From positions 110,875 through 174,874 of the forward strand of contig NZ_AUFE01000011.1 of NCBI RefSeq assembly GCF_000426345.1: a stretch of 64,000 bases of DNA, in the 5' to 3' direction. Shown piece by piece: positions 9,601 to 19,568 of the stretch. The DNA comes from Cupriavidus phytohabitans (lineage in GTDB: Bacteria > Pseudomonadota > Gammaproteobacteria > Burkholderiales > Burkholderiaceae). Every line of letters starts with the position of its first letter. The stretch's first letter is position 1. The notes below the pieces were generated by a model that made no database searches, was not told where the DNA came from, and saw nothing but the letters and a program-made list of their open reading frames with translations. The translations under genes and the position numbers were made by a program.

Positions 9601-12600
9601 CGCCGATGCCCCGGTCAAGCTCAATGCGCGCGCGCGGATCACCACCTCGGCGCGCAAGCGCGTGGTCGGCGGCTTCTATCGCTATGACAACCGTACCGAG
9701 ACGCGCGAGCTCGGCACCGTTTGCGAGACCCGGACCGATGCGCACGGCCGCGCGCGCTGCGAGGTAGCGCTGGAGCATGCCGGCCAGGTCGAACTGGTGG
9801 CAAGCGCGCGCGACAAGGAGGGACGCACCGCGCAGGCCGCTTCGACGGTGTGGGTCACGCGCCAGGGCGAACTGTGGTTCGGCGGCGAAAACCATGACCG
9901 CATCGACCTGTTGCCGGAGAAGAAGTCCTACGCGCCGGGAGACACCGCGGTGTTCCAGGTGCGCATGCCGTTCCGCCACGCCACCGCGCTGGTGGCGCTG
10001 GAGCGCGAGGGCATCTACCAGACCCAGGTGGTCGAGCTGCATGGCAGCGATCCCACAGTGCGCGTGCAGGTCAGGCCGGAGTGGGGACCCAATGTCTACG
10101 TCTCGGTGCTGGCACTGCGCGGGCGATTGCATGAAGTGCCGTGGTATTCGTTTTTTACCTGGGGCTGGCGCCAGCCCGGCGAGTGGTGGCGCGCCTTCCG
10201 CAGCGAAGGCCGCGATTACGCCGCGCCCACGGCGCTGGTTGACCTGTCCAAGCCGGCGTTCCGGCTGGGGCTGGCCGAGATCAGGGTGGGCAATGCCGGA
10301 CATCGGCTCGATGTGACGGTGACCCCCGACAAGACCACCTATCCCGTGCGCGGCAAGGCGCGCGTAGCGATCCAGGTCAGGTTGCCCGACGGCAAGCCGG
10401 CCGCCAATGGCGAAGTCGCGCTGGCCGCGGTCGACCAGGCACTGCTGGAGCTGATGCCCAACACCAGCTGGGACCTGCTTGATGCCATGCTGCAGCGGCG
10501 CGGCTATGGCGTGGAAACGTCGACCGCGCAGATGGAGATCATTGGCCGCCGGCACTACGGGCGCAAGGCGGTGCCCGCCGGCGGTGGCGGCGGCAAGAGC
10601 CCGACGCGCGAGCTGTTCGACACGCTGCTGCTGTGGAACCCGCGCGTGCAGCTCGATGCCGAAGGGCGCGCCAGCCTGGAAGTGCCGCTCAACGATTCGC
10701 TGACCAGCTTCCGCATCGTCGCCGTGGCAGACCTGGGCGTGGGCCGCTTCGGTACCGGCAGCGCCACCATTGCCGCTACGCAGGACCTGCAGGTGATCTC
10801 GGGCCTGCCGCTGCTGGTGCGCGAGGACGACCGCTACCGCGCCATGTTCACGCTGCGCAATACCACGAAGCGCGCCATGACGGTGCAGGCGAGCGCGCGC
10901 GCCACGCTGCTCGGTAACGATGGCACGCTGCCGGCGCAGACCGTGCAGATTCCGGCGGGTGAGGCGCGCGAGATCGGCTGGGACGTGACCGCGCCCACGC
11001 TGCTGGCGTATGCGCGCAGCGGCACCGTGATGTGGGAAGTGCAGGCGAGCGAGCAGGGCGGTGGCAATGCCGGCGACCGCATCAAGGTCTCGCAGCAGAT
11101 CGTTCCCGCGGTGCCAGTGACGGTGCAGCAGGCCACGCTGGCGCAGGTGGCGCCGTCGCTGTCGGTGCCGGTCAAGGCGCCGCCGGGCGCGCTGGCGGAT
11201 CCTGCCGGCAAGGTGCGCGGCGGGCTGCAGGTGAACTTCCAGTCGTCGCTGGCGGGCGGCATGCCGGGGGTGCGCGAATGGTTCCGCAACTATCCGTTCA
11301 CGTGCCTGGAGCAGCGTGCGTCGAAGGCGATCGGCCTGAATGACACGGCCGCGTGGGAGGCGCTGATGGCGCAGTTGCCGTCGTACCTCGATGCCAACGG
11401 GCTGGTTGCGTATTTCCCTCTGGCTTCGGATAGCGACTACGGCAGCGAGGTGCTGACCGCCTACCTGCTGGCCGTGACCGACGAGGCCGCGCGCGCCGGG
11501 TTGGCGCTGCGCATTCCCGACGCGCAGCGCGCGCAGATGGAGCGCGGACTGACCGACTTCGTCGAAGGCCGCATCCGCCGCGACAGCTGGTCGCCCGCGG
11601 TCGGCACGCAGTACCTGGAGGTGCGCAAGCTGGCCGCGCTCGAAGCGCTGTCGCGCACCGGCCACGCACAGGCGCGCATGCTGGATGCGATCCAGATCCT
11701 GCCGGCGCAGTGGCCGACCTCGGCGCTGCTCGACTGGACGCTGCTGCTGACGCGCATGGCCGATATCCCGCAGCGCGAGCAGCGACTGGCCGAGGCGCAG
11801 CAACTGCTGCGCTCGCGCCTGACGGTGCAGGGCACGCGGCTGGCATTCTCCACCGAGCGCAACGACAACTGGTGGTGGATGATGGCCGGCGGCGATGCCA
11901 ACGCCGCGCGGCTGCTGACGCTGGCCGCTGAACTGCCAGGCTGGAAAGAAGACGCGCCGCAGCTGGCCACCGGCCTGATCGGCCGGCAGGTCCGTGGCGC
12001 CTGGGGCACGACCACCGCCAACGCGTGGGGCATGCTGGCGGTGACGCGCTTTGCGCAGGTGTTCGAGAAGACGCCGGTGGCGGGCAGCACGCGCGTCTCC
12101 GTGAGCAACGCCGCCGATGCCACGCGCAGCTTCGACTGGGCGCGCGCGCAGCGCACCGACGGCGTGGCGCAGGGCAGTGTCGACCTGCCGTGGCCGGCAG
12201 GCGCGGACGGCGGCTCGCTGCAGGTCGAGCACACAGGCGCGGGCCATCCGTGGGCGACGGTACAGGCGCTCGCCGCAGTGCCGGTCACGGCGCCGCTGGC
12301 CGCGGGCTACCGCATCAAGCGCACCGTGACGCCGCAGGAGCAGGCGGTGCCCGGCAAGTGGTCGCGCGGCGACGTGTACCGCGTCAAGCTCGAGATCGAT
12401 GCGCAGGCCGACATGACCTGGGTGGTGGTCAGCGACCCGGTGCCCGCCGGTGCCACCATCCTCGGCAGCGGCCTGGGCCGCGATTCGCAGATCGCCACGC
12501 GCGGCGAGCGGCGCAAGGGCGTGGCCTGGCCAGCCTACACCGAACGCACGCCGCAGGCGTATCGCGAGTACTTCGGCTACGTGCCCAAGGGCACGGTGTC

Positions 12601-12733
12601 GGTCGAGTACACGGTGCGCCTGAACAACGCCGGCGAGTTCTCGCTGCCGCCGTCGCGCGTCGAGGCGATGTACGCACCCGACGTGTTCGGCGTGGCGCCG
12701 AACGCGCGGCTGGTGGTCGGGGCGCGCCCATGA
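6647..12733 (+). CDS. Giant alpha-2-macroglobulin family protein with thioester
   Basis: A 2028-residue exported protein of the bacterial alpha-2-macroglobulin (A2M) family. These proteins trap proteases in the periplasm and protect the cell when its envelope is breached. The signal peptide has a hydrophobic core and an AGA-AQ type cleavage site rather than a lipobox, so it looks soluble and periplasmic. The thioester motif CLEQ is at residues 1553-1556, followed by the alpha-helical thioester domain (to about 1830). The C-terminal region contains VVSDPVPAGATILGSG and a final beta domain. It is longer than the roughly 1650 residues of E. coli YfhM. The ATG follows AAGGGAGGA. It overlaps the next gene by four bases (ATGA), in an operon ending with pbpC, the classic partner. 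Confidence 0.93.
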   Translation: MKGIVAGADRDLGRKQPARASCAAALALGAALALLAGVQPAGAAQVTRFSPEGTVGQVRQVAIRFDEAMVPMGDVQAAAPAAVSCTGASTSGQARWVDAKNWVYDFTNDLPPGVRCSVRMRAGLKSVAGTAYAGKPEYRFETGGPTVIASRPSGGEIGEDQVFALRFNGPATPASVREHAWCQAQGLGERIPVRLLAGKERDELLEAIHWTKLAKPVPDAVHLLACQQRLPAAARVQLVLGAGIATPSGMATRDERRFDYTVREPFTASFSCEREHAQSPCTPLRPMSVTFSAPVPRKQAEQVLLKTPSGRRAPQFDPDMAPDASVSALTFAAPFAEKASFIIEVPKDLKDDSGRTLSNADLFPLKVATASMPPLAKFAAAPFGVVERFGELPRGKSPADYPPLLPVTLRNVEADLAVRGIQARAGTVMKLRVDDDAAVMQWLGLVRRMHESSYTRGELDAVLAGRSPYRVNNPRNAVSIETRSVSLLERAPGVQKLAVPKPSGDGPRPFEVVGIPLPEPGFHVVEIASPMLGEALLGKRAPMYVRTAALVTNLGVHFKLGRSLGNEDDGSRSGLAWVTALDDGKPVADAAVAVRDCGGRLLGEGRTDASGVVRFARLDAVPESNCDQNGLSGYFVSARIAAGHPQARGKADMAFVMSDWNRGIEAWRFNVPTDTSTAPTVRAHTIFDRTLLRAGETVSMKHLIRAETAQGFALPPASRPLPTRVVIRHDGSGQTYELPLQWRQTATGGRSAESTFQVPPAAKLGVYTVELETQPSQQTQQGEGANGRNEGSRTYPSGSFRVEAFRLPVLAGTLQLAGKAGAAIAPAELPVGVEIHYLSGGGAAGLPVRVSALLRDKSVSFPGYDEFSFDPPRPQRESASGDEEMDDSEQPDDGQKLVADKLPLTLDKNGNGTVTLHKLPKTDAPRDLVLEAGFADPNGEIQTLRQTVPLWPAGVVVGIRSEGWVSVKQKLAVHGVVLDLGGKPVADAPVKLNARARITTSARKRVVGGFYRYDNRTETRELGTVCETRTDAHGRARCEVALEHAGQVELVASARDKEGRTAQAASTVWVTRQGELWFGGENHDRIDLLPEKKSYAPGDTAVFQVRMPFRHATALVALEREGIYQTQVVELHGSDPTVRVQVRPEWGPNVYVSVLALRGRLHEVPWYSFFTWGWRQPGEWWRAFRSEGRDYAAPTALVDLSKPAFRLGLAEIRVGNAGHRLDVTVTPDKTTYPVRGKARVAIQVRLPDGKPAANGEVALAAVDQALLELMPNTSWDLLDAMLQRRGYGVETSTAQMEIIGRRHYGRKAVPAGGGGGKSPTRELFDTLLLWNPRVQLDAEGRASLEVPLNDSLTSFRIVAVADLGVGRFGTGSATIAATQDLQVISGLPLLVREDDRYRAMFTLRNTTKRAMTVQASARATLLGNDGTLPAQTVQIPAGEAREIGWDVTAPTLLAYARSGTVMWEVQASEQGGGNAGDRIKVSQQIVPAVPVTVQQATLAQVAPSLSVPVKAPPGALADPAGKVRGGLQVNFQSSLAGGMPGVREWFRNYPFTCLEQRASKAIGLNDTAAWEALMAQLPSYLDANGLVAYFPLASDSDYGSEVLTAYLLAVTDEAARAGLALRIPDAQRAQMERGLTDFVEGRIRRDSWSPAVGTQYLEVRKLAALEALSRTGHAQARMLDAIQILPAQWPTSALLDWTLLLTRMADIPQREQRLAEAQQLLRSRLTVQGTRLAFSTERNDNWWWMMAGGDANAARLLTLAAELPGWKEDAPQLATGLIGRQVRGAWGTTTANAWGMLAVTRFAQVFEKTPVAGSTRVSVSNAADATRSFDWARAQRTDGVAQGSVDLPWPAGADGGSLQVEHTGAGHPWATVQALAAVPVTAPLAAGYRIKRTVTPQEQAVPGKWSRGDVYRVKLEIDAQADMTWVVVSDPVPAGATILGSGLGRDSQIATRGERRKGVAWPAYTERTPQAYREYFGYVPKGTVSVEYTVRLNNAGEFSLPPSRVEAMYAPDVFGVAPNARLVVGARP

Positions 12734-13434
12734 GCTGGATCGCGCTGACCATGCCGGCGCGGGTGCGCGAGTGGTGGCTCGCGGGCGCGCTGGCGGGCGT
12801 GATCTATGGCGCGTTGCTGGTGCAGGTGGCAATGGAGTTGCCCGAAGGCACGCCATTGACCGGGCAGATCGCCATGCAGCCGTTGTGGAAGACGGCGATG
12901 GCGCTGCTGCTGGCGCGTGCCGCGTGGTTCCACCGGCCGCTGCCGGAACGGCGCTGGCTGGTGACCGCGCTGGTATGTTCGGCCATCGGCGACTTTCTGC
13001 TGGCGGTGCCAGCGCTGTCGTATTCGTTCGTGGGCGGGCTGGGTGCCTTCCTGCTCGCGCACCTTGCGTACCTGCGGCTGCTGGTGCCGCTGGCCGGCGA
13101 CCTGCGGCCGCACCGGCTGATCGCATGCGGCGCCATGCTCGGCGTGGCCGGGACCATGCTGGGCCGCTTCTGGCCCAATCTCGGCACGCTGGCGGTGCCG
13201 GTGTCGCTGTACGTGGGCGTGCTTGCGGCGATGGCGTGCAGCGCGCTGGTGGCGCGGCTGCCGACGCCGCTGGCGGCGCTGGGCGCGCTGTGCTTTGCCG
13301 CGTCGGACATGATGATCGGCATCGCGCGTTTCCTGGTGCCGTTCGAGACCTTCGCGCTGGGCATCTGGTGGACCTATGCCGCGGCGCAGGTGCTGCTGGT
13401 GGCGGGCATCGTGTCGGGACGGTCTGGGTCATGA
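12730..13434 (+). CDS. YhhN/TMEM86 family membrane protein, possible lysoplasmalogenase
   Basis: A 234-residue polytopic inner-membrane protein with about eight hydrophobic helices. It resembles the YhhN family, whose animal members hydrolyse the vinyl-ether bond of lysoplasmalogens. Characteristic stretches are the polar-in-membrane SAIGDFLLAVP and AASDMMIGIARF. Its start overlaps the A2M stop by four bases, and its stop overlaps the pbpC start by four bases, so it is translationally coupled on both sides. The role of such an enzyme between an A2M and a cell-wall synthase is not known. Most bacteria of this kind are not known to make plasmalogens, so the true substrate is open. Confidence 0.85.
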   Translation: MSWIALTMPARVREWWLAGALAGVIYGALLVQVAMELPEGTPLTGQIAMQPLWKTAMALLLARAAWFHRPLPERRWLVTALVCSAIGDFLLAVPALSYSFVGGLGAFLLAHLAYLRLLVPLAGDLRPHRLIACGAMLGVAGTMLGRFWPNLGTLAVPVSLYVGVLAAMACSALVARLPTPLAALGALCFAASDMMIGIARFLVPFETFALGIWWTYAAAQVLLVAGIVSGRSGS

Positions 13435-15680
13435 TACTCATGAAGCGGGGCGGCGCTCGACTGGCCCGGCTGGCGCTGTTGCCGCTGCTGCCGCTGCTGT
13501 GGAGCGGCCACGCCGCCGCGTTGCCGGCCTTCGCGCAGGTGCGCGACGACTGGCGCAGCGCAGACGTGGTCGTGCTGGACCGCCACGGCGAGGTGGTCGG
13601 TCGGGTACGCGACGACTTCCGCGCGCGCCGCGGCGACTGGGTCACGCTGGCGCAGACTTCGCCGGCATTGCGCACGGCCATCGTGCTGTCGGAAGACAGG
13701 CGCTTCTATGCGCATAGCGGCGTCGACTGGCAGGGTGTGGCCGCGGCGGCGTGGGCCAACCTGTGGAATACGCGCACGCGCGGTGCCTCGACGCTGACCA
13801 TGCAGCTGGCCGGACTGCTGGACGACGACCTGCGCCGGCCCGGCGCCGCGGCGCAGGGGCGCAGCTTCACGCAGAAGGTCGGCCAGGCCGCGGGCGCGGC
13901 GATGCTGGAGCGCAGCTGGAGCAAGGATCAGATCCTCGAGGCGTACCTGAACCTGGTGCCGTTCCGCGGCGAACTGGTCGGGCTGTCGGCGATGTCCCAG
14001 GTGCTGTTCGGCAAGTACCCCGAAGGGCTCGATGCGCGCGAATCGGCGCTGGCGGTGGCGCTGGTGCGGGCGCCCAATGCGCCGGCCGTGCAGGTGGCGC
14101 GCCGGGCCTGCGGCATCCTGCGCGAAATGCGGCTGCCGCGCCAATGCGAAGGGCTGGAGGGCTACGCGCAACTGGCGCTGCTGCGCACCGGGCCGGTGGC
14201 GCAGCGTAACGCCACGGCGCTGGCGCCCGCGACGGCGCAGCCGCTTGCCTCGCTTCCAGCTCCGCACCTCGCGCGCCGGCTGGTCAGTGAGGCGCGCGCG
14301 CGGCTGGCGCCGGGTGCCCCCATGCCAGCGCGCATGGCATCCACGCTCGACGCACGCCTGCAGCGCGTGGCGGTGGCAAGCCTCGACCGGCACCTGCGCG
14401 AGCTGGCCGGGCGCCATGTCGAGGATGGCGCGGTGGTGGTGATCGACAACGCCAGCGGCGACGTGCTGGCCTATGTAGGATCGTCCGGCGCGCTGTCGTC
14501 GGCCGCGCAGGTCGACCACGCGGCCGCGCTGCGGCAGGCCGGCTCGACGCTCAAGCCCTTCCTGTACGCGCAGGCGCTGGAGGAACGGCGCTTGACCGCG
14601 GCGTCGCTGCTCGACGACCGGCCGGTGAACCTGCCGGTGGGCGGCGGACTTTATGTGCCGCAGAACTACGACCACCGCTACGCCGGCTGGGTCAGCACGC
14701 GGGCGGCGCTGGCGGCATCGCTGAACGTGCCGGCGGTGCGCACGCTGGTGATGGTGACTCCGCACCGCTTCCACAAGCGGCTGGTGGCGCTGGGCCTGCC
14801 GCTGACCGAGGCGGGCGACTACTATGGGTACAGCCTGGCGCTGGGCAGCGCCGACGTGTCGCTGCTGGCGTTGACCAATGCGTACCGTGCGCTCGCCAAC
14901 GGCGGGCGCTATGCGCCGCCGCAACTGCGCGAAGGCGCACCTGTTGCTGCGCCCGTTGCGGTCATGCAGCCGGCTGCGAGCTACGTGATCGGCGATATCC
15001 TCGCCGACCGTCACGCCCGCGCCCGCACCTTCGGCCTGGACAGTCCGCTGACGACGCGCTTCTGGACAGCGGTCAAGACCGGCACCAGCAAGGACATGCG
15101 CGACAACTGGTGCATCGGCTGGTCGCAGCGCTATACCGTGGGTGTGTGGGTCGGCAACGCCAGCGGCGCGGCCATGCGCGACGTTTCCGGGGTTTCCGGC
15201 GCGGCGCCGGTGTGGCATGAAGTCATGGAAACGCTGCACCGCGCGCAAGGCAGCCGCGCGCCGGAGATGCCCGCGGGCGTGCAGCGCGTGGCCCTGAATT
15301 TCGATGATGGCCTCGAGCCCGCGCGGGAGGAGGTGTTTCTCGCCGGGACGGCCATCGCGCGCGTCAGCGTTGGCAAGCCCGCTGCGTCGGCCAGCGCCGC
15401 ACCGGCGATCGCCAATCCGGCCAACGGCACCGTGTTCGCGCTTGATCCCGACATGCCGCCCGCGTCGCAGCGCGTGTGGTTCCAGGCCGAAGGCGTCGCC
15501 GGGCAATCCGCGCGTATGGTGAGCTGGCGCATGGATGGCAAGCCGCTCGGCCGTGGCGCCGAGGTGGCATGGCTGCCGTGGCCGGGGCGCCACCAGGTGG
15601 AATTGCTGGACGCCGCCGGCAAGGTGGTGGACCGCATCGGCATCGAAGTGCGCGGCGCAAGTGCGCGCGCGCCAGATGCC

Positions 15681-15704
<24 letters not shown>
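13431..15704 (+). CDS. pbpC: Penicillin-binding protein 1C
   Basis: A 757-residue bifunctional peptidoglycan synthase anchored in the inner membrane by an N-terminal hydrophobic segment (about residues 10-25). The glycosyltransferase-51 domain has its catalytic glutamate at Glu88 in SEDRRFYAHS. The transpeptidase domain has the serine motif STLK (Ser372) and KTGTSKDMRDNW at 549. A C-terminal PBP1C-specific beta domain follows from about residue 670. The start is either the overlapping ATG at 13431 or ATG 13440. Adjacency to an A2M gene is the common arrangement, interpreted as repair of the wall while A2M traps attacking proteases. Its 3' end overlaps the lysR remnant by 24 bases, in the convergent direction. 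Confidence 0.93.
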
Positions 15705-17123
<1,419 letters not shown>

Positions 17124-17178
17124 GGGGCACCGGCCGCCGCATAATGGCGGATCCTGAATTGCTTGCCGGAGTGCCCGC

Positions 17179-18132
17179 ATGTCCCTGCTTCCCCTCGATG
17201 CCGCCAGCACGGCGGCCCGCCTGCCATATCCCGAACTGGCGCGCGCCATCGCCGACATGCTGGCCGAGCTGCGCGACGGCACGGCCATGGCGCCGCCGCG
17301 CATCGCGCTGCCGGTGGGCGATGCGGAACGCGGCGAGGGTACGTTGCTGGTGATGCCGGCGCGCAACCGCAACCTGGTGATGACCAAGAACATCACCGTG
17401 CACCCCGGCAATCCGGGGCGGGGGCTGCCCAGTATCCTTGGCGAAGTGGTGGTGGCCGACGCGCATACCGGCGCGCGTCTTGCCATGCTCGACGGACCCA
17501 CGGTGACCGGCCGGCGCACCGCGGCGGTGTCGCTGCTGGCGGCGCAATGCTTCGCCGCGCGCACCGACGGCGAACTGCTGATCGTCGGCGCCGGCGTGCA
17601 GGCGCAGACGCACCTGGAGGCCTTCGTCGCCGGGCTGGGCGTGCGCAAAGTCTGGCTGCAGTCCCGCACGCGCGACAAGGCCGAGGCGCTGGCAGCGCAG
17701 GCGCGTGCGCTTGGGGTCGAGGCCGAAGTGGCCGACACCGTCGCCGCGGTGCTGCCGCGCGTGTCGATGGTGGTCACGGTCACGTCCAGCCGCAGCCCGG
17801 TGCTGCCGGACCTGGACAGTGGCCTCTGGCGCGACGACCACTTCATCGCCGCGGTCGGAGCCTTTCGCCCCGACATGTGCGAACTGCCGCCGCAGCTGTG
17901 CCATGCGGCCGCGGACCATCGGCGCCTGCTGGCCGATACGCTGTTCGGCATCGAGGACGAGGCGGGCGACCTGCTGCAGGCGGGTATCGACTGGACCGCC
18001 GTGCAGCCGTTCGAGACAGCGATCCTGCAGGCGGATGCCATCCGCGCACGCGGCGGCAGCCCGTTGGTGTTCAAGAGCGTGGGCTATGCGCTGTGGGACC
18101 TGGCGGCGTGTGTGCTGGCCAGCCGCGCCTGA
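17179..18132 (+). CDS. Ornithine cyclodeaminase / mu-crystallin family (pyrroline-2-carboxylate reductase type)
   Basis: A 317-residue NAD(P)-dependent enzyme. The substrate region includes LLVMPARNRNLVMTKNITVHP, with the conserved lysine, and the Rossmann fold appears as LLIVGAGVQAQTHLEAF (about residues 134-150). Family members act as ornithine cyclodeaminase, or reduce delta-1-pyrroline- or piperideine-2-carboxylate, often in D-amino acid or hydroxyproline metabolism. This one resembles the pyrroline-2-carboxylate reductase branch more than true ornithine cyclodeaminase, but I cannot settle the substrate. It stands alone, 55 bases after the truncated aldo-keto reductase. Confidence 0.85.
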   Translation: MSLLPLDAASTAARLPYPELARAIADMLAELRDGTAMAPPRIALPVGDAERGEGTLLVMPARNRNLVMTKNITVHPGNPGRGLPSILGEVVVADAHTGARLAMLDGPTVTGRRTAAVSLLAAQCFAARTDGELLIVGAGVQAQTHLEAFVAGLGVRKVWLQSRTRDKAEALAAQARALGVEAEVADTVAAVLPRVSMVVTVTSSRSPVLPDLDSGLWRDDHFIAAVGAFRPDMCELPPQLCHAAADHRRLLADTLFGIEDEAGDLLQAGIDWTAVQPFETAILQADAIRARGGSPLVFKSVGYALWDLAACVLASRA

Positions 18133-18381
18133 CTGGGTGGGCGCTGTTGCACAGCCAGCACCAGACCCTCGCACCATTCAGGGTTTTTTCCGGCGCGCGG
18201 CATAAAGCGTTGCGCCGACGCAGCGTTTACCCGGCATCGGCACGCTTGCAGTCGGGTTTTTTTAGTGGTTAACCCTTGCTTTAGGGGGCGTCCTCTACGA
18301 ATCTGTATCGTCGGTGAAACAGTCCCGCCTCCACAGCCGGATAATGCATGTGGCGGTAAATGAATGTGGAGTAAGAGGACT

Positions 18382-19110
18382 ATGAAATCGACCTACAAGA
18401 AGAAGATGCTGGCGGCCGGCGCTGTCATGGCGTTGGCAGGAGCCGCACAAGCACAGTCGGCCGGCAGCAATATCGTCAGCCTGGGCTGGTTCCGCGTGAT
18501 GCCGAACAGCTCCGCCGACCCGATGACAGTCGACAGCATCAATGGCCGGCCGGTCAACATGACCCGTGCCAACACCGGCGCCGATATCGAGACCGCCGAC
18601 ACCCTTGGCCTGGCGTTCACGCACTTCTTCACGGACAACATCTCGGGCGAGTTGGTTGCAGGCATCCCGCCCAAGCATGACGTCACGGGCACCGGCGAGT
18701 ATGCCAAGTACGGCAAGCTCGGCTCGGTCAAGCAATGGAGTCCGGCGCTGCTGGTCAAGTACCACTTCTTTGACGCCAAGACCAGGTTTCGCCCGTATGT
18801 TGGCATCGGTGTGAACTACACGTGGTTTACCGATGAAACCATCACCAACCAACAGTTCGTCGATGGTGCGTTCGGCCTCCCCGGCGCCAGGATGACCGCC
18901 AGCGCCAAGCCGTCGTGGAACCCGGTGTTTAACATCGGCGCCAACTATGCGATCAACGACAACTGGTTCGTCGGCCTGTCGGTGTCGTACCTGCCGCTGT
19001 CGACCACCGCCACGCTGAGTACGCAGGCCGGGCCGGTGACGATCATTTCGCACACCAAGATCAAGATCGACCCGGTGGTGACATTCCTGAGCGTGGGCTA
19101 CCGCTTCTGA
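18382..19110 (+). CDS. ompW: OmpW-family outer membrane protein
   Basis: A 242-residue protein with a signal peptide (basic MKSTYKKK, hydrophobic core, AQA cleavage region) and the sequence of an eight-stranded beta-barrel. Typical OmpW stretches are LGLAFTHFFTDNISGEL, SPALLVKYHFF, FRPYVGIGVNYTWF, DNWFVGLSVSYLPL and a C-terminal VGYRF ending in phenylalanine. OmpW forms a narrow channel for small hydrophobic compounds. I took the ATG at 18382 because AAGAGGA precedes it. The gene is monocistronic, closed by a strong hairpin terminator at 19132-19163 shared with the convergent copper chaperone gene. Confidence 0.93.
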   Translation: MKSTYKKKMLAAGAVMALAGAAQAQSAGSNIVSLGWFRVMPNSSADPMTVDSINGRPVNMTRANTGADIETADTLGLAFTHFFTDNISGELVAGIPPKHDVTGTGEYAKYGKLGSVKQWSPALLVKYHFFDAKTRFRPYVGIGVNYTWFTDETITNQQFVDGAFGLPGARMTASAKPSWNPVFNIGANYAINDNWFVGLSVSYLPLSTTATLSTQAGPVTIISHTKIKIDPVVTFLSVGYRF

Positions 19111-19131
19111 GCGCAGCGCCACGGCCAATGT

Positions 19132-19163
19132 AAAAAAAGGGACGCCCGGGGGCGTCCCTTTTT
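19132..19163. terminator. Bidirectional terminator between ompW and the copper chaperone gene
   Basis: Stem GGGACGCC / GGCGTCCC with loop CGGG (19139-19158), preceded by a run of seven A and followed by five T. It therefore works as an intrinsic terminator on both strands, for ompW (+) and for the convergent gene ending at 19180 (-). Confidence 0.9.
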
Positions 19164-19179
19164 GCTGCAAGCCTGCCGC

Positions 19180-19380
19180 TTACGACACCGACGTGACCGG
19201 ATAGCCGGCGTCTTCGATTGCGTGCCGCAGCACCTGGGTGTCGGCGCCGCTGTCCACGCGCACGGCCTGGGTCGGTACGTCGGCGCTGACCTTGGCGGCC
19301 GGGTCGACAGCCTGCACGGCACGCGTGATGGCGCCGACGCAATGGTTGCAGGACATGCCTTCGACCTGGAACTGGATCAT
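19180..19380 (-). CDS. copZ: Copper chaperone, heavy-metal-associated domain (CopZ type)
   Basis: A 66-residue single HMA domain. The metal site is in MSCNHC (Cys12 and Cys15), flanked by the usual GAITRAVQ helix and the C-terminal ITDAGY-like AIEDAGYPV. Such proteins bind Cu(I) and hand it to CopA. The ATG at 19380 follows a GGAGG sequence; the frame is open upstream for 23 codons without family character. It is divergent from copA, 188 bases away, and both are probably copper-induced. Whether it shares the CueR site at 19506-19536 or has its own promoter is unclear. Confidence 0.92.
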   Translation of the reverse strand: MIQFQVEGMSCNHCVGAITRAVQAVDPAAKVSADVPTQAVRVDSGADTQVLRHAIEDAGYPVTSVS

Positions 19381-19505
19381 GCTGGAAACCTCCTGGAGGG
19401 GATGACTAGCGGCACGGCGCCGCGACAGACGTAGTGTGAACCTTGCCATGGAGGGAAGCGCAAGACGATTTTCAGAAGTGTCGTTAAAGAATCACGGGTA
19501 TACCC

Positions 19506-19536
19506 TTGACCTTCCCATGATGGTAAGGTCCATGAT
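19506..19536 (+). promoter_or_regulatory. CueR-type copA promoter with 19-bp spacer and dyad
   Basis: A -35 box TTGACC (19506-19511) and a -10 box CATGAT (19531-19536) are separated by 19 bases, the overlong spacer typical of MerR-family promoters. The spacer carries the dyad GACCTT / AAGGTC (19508-19513 and 19525-19530). The layout closely matches the known E. coli copA operator with its CCTTCC / GGAAGG arms. The predicted transcription start is about 25 bases before the copA ATG. The regulator is very likely CueR, encoded just downstream of copA. Confidence 0.88.
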
Positions 19537-19568
19537 GCTGACATCGACACTGTGGATGATCCAGGACC

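Noticed and set aside
6707..13681. A 2324-codon open frame antisense to the A2M and YhhN genes
   Set aside because: It has no family character and is rich in His, Arg and Gln, as expected for the complement of GC-rich coding DNA. The plus-strand A2M has clear motifs and codon bias.
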